DNA of 9,246 bases from an uncultured Terriglobus sp. (lineage in GTDB: Bacteria > Acidobacteriota > Terriglobia > Terriglobales > Acidobacteriaceae), in NCBI GenBank assembly GCA_937859825.1, contig CALMAP010000265.1, positions 1,084 through 10,329 of the forward strand. The letters run 5' to 3'. Below are positions 7,270 through 9,246 of this stretch, piece after piece. Positions within the stretch are counted from its first letter, which is position 1. Each line of letters starts with the position of its first letter. Both the position numbers and the translations under genes were made by a program. The notes beneath the pieces were generated by a model. The model was not told the DNA's origin. It did not search any database and saw nothing but the letters and a program-made list of their open reading frames with translations.

Positions 7270-8442
7270 ATGAGAAACCGGGTTCTATTCCTCGCCGTCA
7301 CACTGTTCTGCGTGGGTATGTCTGGATGCGGAAAGCGCATCTGGGCACAAACGACGGAGGTGCAGCCTTCCGGCGGCGGAGTAAGGAACTCAAATGCAGG
7401 CGAACTGGGAGTGCTGCCCTCCGGGTCACCCAAAGCGAAACCTTCCACCGATGCTGACGAGACAGCGGCAAAGTTCAAGGCAATCCAGCAGAAGCTGCGT
7501 CCCGCAATCCGCCCGGGTGAGGTCTGGAAAGACACCAGCGGCAAAGTGATTCAGGCGCACGGGGGAGGTGTCACCCGCAGTGGCATCTACTGGTACTGGT
7601 TTGGGGAAGACAGGTCGCAGGACCTGCCTGCCGCTTCACGCGCCGTGCATGTCTACCGCTCTAAAAACCTGATCACGTGGGAAGACCGGGGCCGGGCCCT
7701 TCAGATCACAGAGCCTGAGGAATACAAGCAGAAGTTCGGCACGGACTGGCAACTGGAGCGGCCAAAGGTCTACATCGCGCGTGCCGGCGGCTCGTCTTCG
7801 TACCGGTTTGTGATGTACGTCCATCTGGATGCTGCCTACAAGGCTGCCGAGGTGGGCGTTGCAGGCAGCAATAACATTGAAGGTCCCTACAAGCTGCTGA
7901 AGCATTTTCGCCCGCTCGGGCAGGAGAGCCGCGACATCGGCCAGTTTGTCGACGATGACGGAACGAATTACCTGATCTTTGAAAGTAGGCCGACCGGCGG
8001 CTTCTTCCTCGCGAAGCTCAGTGCCGACGCTCTGGAAGTTGCAGAGAAGACCGCGTTTGTCTCCGCTCCGCTCGAAGGTGGCGCGATCGTTCACGTGGGG
8101 GATCTGTACTACTGCGTCGGCTCGCACATGACCGGCTGGAAGCCGAACCCGAACGTGTATGCCACGGCAAATTCTCTGGCGGGGCCATGGTCGCAATTTC
8201 AAGACATCGCTCCGCCTGAGAGCAATACCTACAACGGCCAGAGCGCGATGCTTTTGAAAGTGGATGGTCCCGAGGACCGGGACGTCGTCATCTTTATCGG
8301 CGATATCTGGAAGCCGAAAGCGCTATGGGATTCCCGATACTTATGGATGCCGATGAAGGTCGATGACGGGAAGATGGAGTTGCCGTCACCCGCGCCCTGG
8401 CGCATCGACAGAAAGACAGCTTCTGTCGAAGCTGCAAAATAG
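7270..8442 (+). CDS. GH43 family protein, probable exo-beta-1,3-galactanase-like lipoprotein
   Basis: The 390-residue product opens with a signal peptide ending in MSGC (C20, an imperfect lipobox), so it is probably a lipid-anchored exported protein. Signal peptidase I cleavage near WAQ is an alternative. A low-complexity Gly/Ser/Pro linker (about 30-60) leads to a five-bladed propeller domain. Conserved-looking elements are AHGGG (96-100), YWYWFGED (107-114), LERPKV (162-167), GQESRDIGQFVDDDG (217-231), LEGGAIVHVGDLYYCVGSHMTGW (268-290, given here as key block with E269) and YNGQS (321-325). From memory of the Phanerochaete exo-beta-1,3-galactanase (E102, E208, Q263), the spacings of 106 and 55 residues are reproduced exactly by E163, E269 and Q324. 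This points to the galactanase-type subfamily of GH43, cutting side-chain-bearing beta-1,3-galactan from plant arabinogalactan. Substrate is inferred. It lies 55 nt after gdh, and I see no separate promoter in the gap. Confidence 0.82.
   Translation: MRNRVLFLAVTLFCVGMSGCGKRIWAQTTEVQPSGGGVRNSNAGELGVLPSGSPKAKPSTDADETAAKFKAIQQKLRPAIRPGEVWKDTSGKVIQAHGGGVTRSGIYWYWFGEDRSQDLPAASRAVHVYRSKNLITWEDRGRALQITEPEEYKQKFGTDWQLERPKVYIARAGGSSSYRFVMYVHLDAAYKAAEVGVAGSNNIEGPYKLLKHFRPLGQESRDIGQFVDDDGTNYLIFESRPTGGFFLAKLSADALEVAEKTAFVSAPLEGGAIVHVGDLYYCVGSHMTGWKPNPNVYATANSLAGPWSQFQDIAPPESNTYNGQSAMLLKVDGPEDRDVVIFIGDIWKPKALWDSRYLWMPMKVDDGKMELPSPAPWRIDRKTASVEAAK
8405..8429 (+). repeat. Inverted repeat at the end of the GH43 coding region
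   Basis: TCGACAGAA (8405-8413) pairs with TTCTGTCGA (8421-8429) around a 7-nt loop, giving a perfect 9-bp stem in the last codons. A second small stem, AAGCT/AGCTT, spans the stop codon. No T-run follows, so it is either a weak terminator, an mRNA 3' stabiliser or chance. Confidence 0.35.
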
Positions 8443-8453
8443 CTTTCAAGGCC

Positions 8454-8462
8454 TTATCCACA
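8454..8462 (+). other. Single consensus DnaA-box-like 9-mer
   Basis: TTATCCACA in the gap between the GH43 and pgsA genes is identical to the strong DnaA box. It is flanked by CCTT/AAGG, so it also sits in a small dyad. A lone match of this length can occur by chance in a window of this size, and there is no cluster or AT-rich region to suggest an origin. Confidence 0.2.
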
Positions 8463-8544
8463 AGGGTGCGGGTACACACCACATCATGCTCGCCTGTGAC
8501 AGAATGATGGCATTGCTACCCGCAGGGGAGGCAGGCGCGGTGCT

Positions 8545-9222
8545 GTGAACCTACCGAATTCCATGACGTTGAGCCGTATCGCATGCGTTCCGCTGCTGAT
8601 CTGGCTCCTGTCCGCAAGTTCGCCACTCAGCGGACACGCGCAGGAATGGGCCGTCTCGCTGCTGTTCATCGCAGCATCTGTCACAGACGGGCTTGATGGT
8701 TATCTCGCACGCAAGCGAGGCCAGATCACCACAATGGGCATGCTGCTGGACCCGCTGGCGGACAAGCTGCTGGTGACGTCGGGCTACATCGCCCTGGTGG
8801 CGTTCGATCCGGGTGTGGTGAAGCCGTGGATCGCCGTGGTCGTGATCGGACGGGAGTTTCTGGTGAGAGGACTGCGTGCGATAGCGGCAAACGAGGGGTT
8901 CACGATTCACGCGAGTGAGATCGGCAAGCTCAAGACCGTGATCCAGATTGTGAGTGTGGTGGCCTGTATTTTCGATCACGGCTACCACGAGTGGGTTTTC
9001 GGTCCGGGCTCGAATCTGCTGGGTGGGACTGGCTCCGGCTGGTTCATTCTTCCCGTGCATGGGATTGCGGTTACGGCAATCTACTGGATGACCGTGGTTT
9101 CCATCGTCTCCGCAATCGATTACTTCGCCGCGTTCTGGGGCAAGATCGACCACGCTTCAGCCAAGAGCAGAATCGAACGATCGGCGCTGTTGAGCCGTAA
9201 AAACTCCGCAGCCGCTCGATGA
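8545..9222 (+). CDS. pgsA: CDP-diacylglycerol--glycerol-3-phosphate 3-phosphatidyltransferase
   Basis: PgsA is an inner-membrane enzyme that joins CDP-diacylglycerol and glycerol-3-phosphate to make phosphatidylglycerol phosphate, the first committed step to phosphatidylglycerol and cardiolipin. The CDP-alcohol phosphotransferase signature is complete: D48-x2-D51-G52-x2-A55-R56-x8-G65-x3-D69-x3-D73. Hydrophobic helices lie around 12-28, 35-47, 76-103, 130-143 and 168-194. The first residues, NLPNSMTLSR, match the typical N-terminus of the family, so I take the GTG at 8545 over the ATG at 8563. The length of 225 is slightly above the usual 180-200, through a Gly-rich loop (about 153-166) and a basic, Ser-rich tail (203-225). 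A purine-rich GGGGAGG sits about 14 nt before the GTG, further than ideal. Other CDP-alcohol transferases cannot be wholly excluded, but the N-terminus favours PgsA. Confidence 0.9.
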   Translation: MNLPNSMTLSRIACVPLLIWLLSASSPLSGHAQEWAVSLLFIAASVTDGLDGYLARKRGQITTMGMLLDPLADKLLVTSGYIALVAFDPGVVKPWIAVVVIGREFLVRGLRAIAANEGFTIHASEIGKLKTVIQIVSVVACIFDHGYHEWVFGPGSNLLGGTGSGWFILPVHGIAVTAIYWMTVVSIVSAIDYFAAFWGKIDHASAKSRIERSALLSRKNSAAAR

Positions 9223-9246
9223 TTCAGAAAGTAAACCGGAAGGGGG

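Overview
The window looks like a chromosomal segment of a GC-rich soil-type bacterium. An Acidobacteriota (Terriglobales-like) source fits best, but this is inference from GC-rich wobble positions, a kumamolisin-type S53 protease, a GH43 galactanase-like lipoprotein and a DUF374-queA pair; no rRNA or other marker gene is present to prove it. Both strands are densely coded and no stretch over 300 bases lacks a gene.

Layout: (a) 1-201, the 3' end of an unidentified plus-strand gene. (b) 102-1442 minus, a sedolisin/kumamolisin (S53) gene with an intact propeptide and N-terminal half of the catalytic domain. It breaks off after the conserved GGGIS/PAW region, so the catalytic Ser and the calcium site are gone. 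The break lies inside a terminator-like hairpin (201-236). (c) 1561-3393 minus, a two-gene unit of a DUF374 acyltransferase-like protein followed 9 nt later by queA (tRNA queuosine synthesis). (d) 3473-5773 plus, divergent, a soluble sensor histidine kinase with four PAS domains and no response regulator nearby. (e) 5919-7214 plus, a glutamate dehydrogenase with a recognisable promoter and a structured leader of about 100 nt. (f) 7270-8442 plus, a probable lipoprotein of GH43 resembling exo-beta-1,3-galactanases. (g) 8545-9222 plus, a pgsA-like CDP-alcohol phosphatidyltransferase starting at GTG.

The genes do not form one pathway. They are housekeeping functions (tRNA modification, nitrogen assimilation, phospholipid synthesis) with a sensor kinase and two exported or degradative enzymes among them. 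I found no CRISPR array, transposase, phage gene, tRNA or rRNA, and no convincing new multi-gene system. The points most worth a second look are the protease truncation and its hairpin junction, the gdh leader RNA, and the GH43 protein, whose acidic and Gln residues match the unusual Gln-base galactanases.
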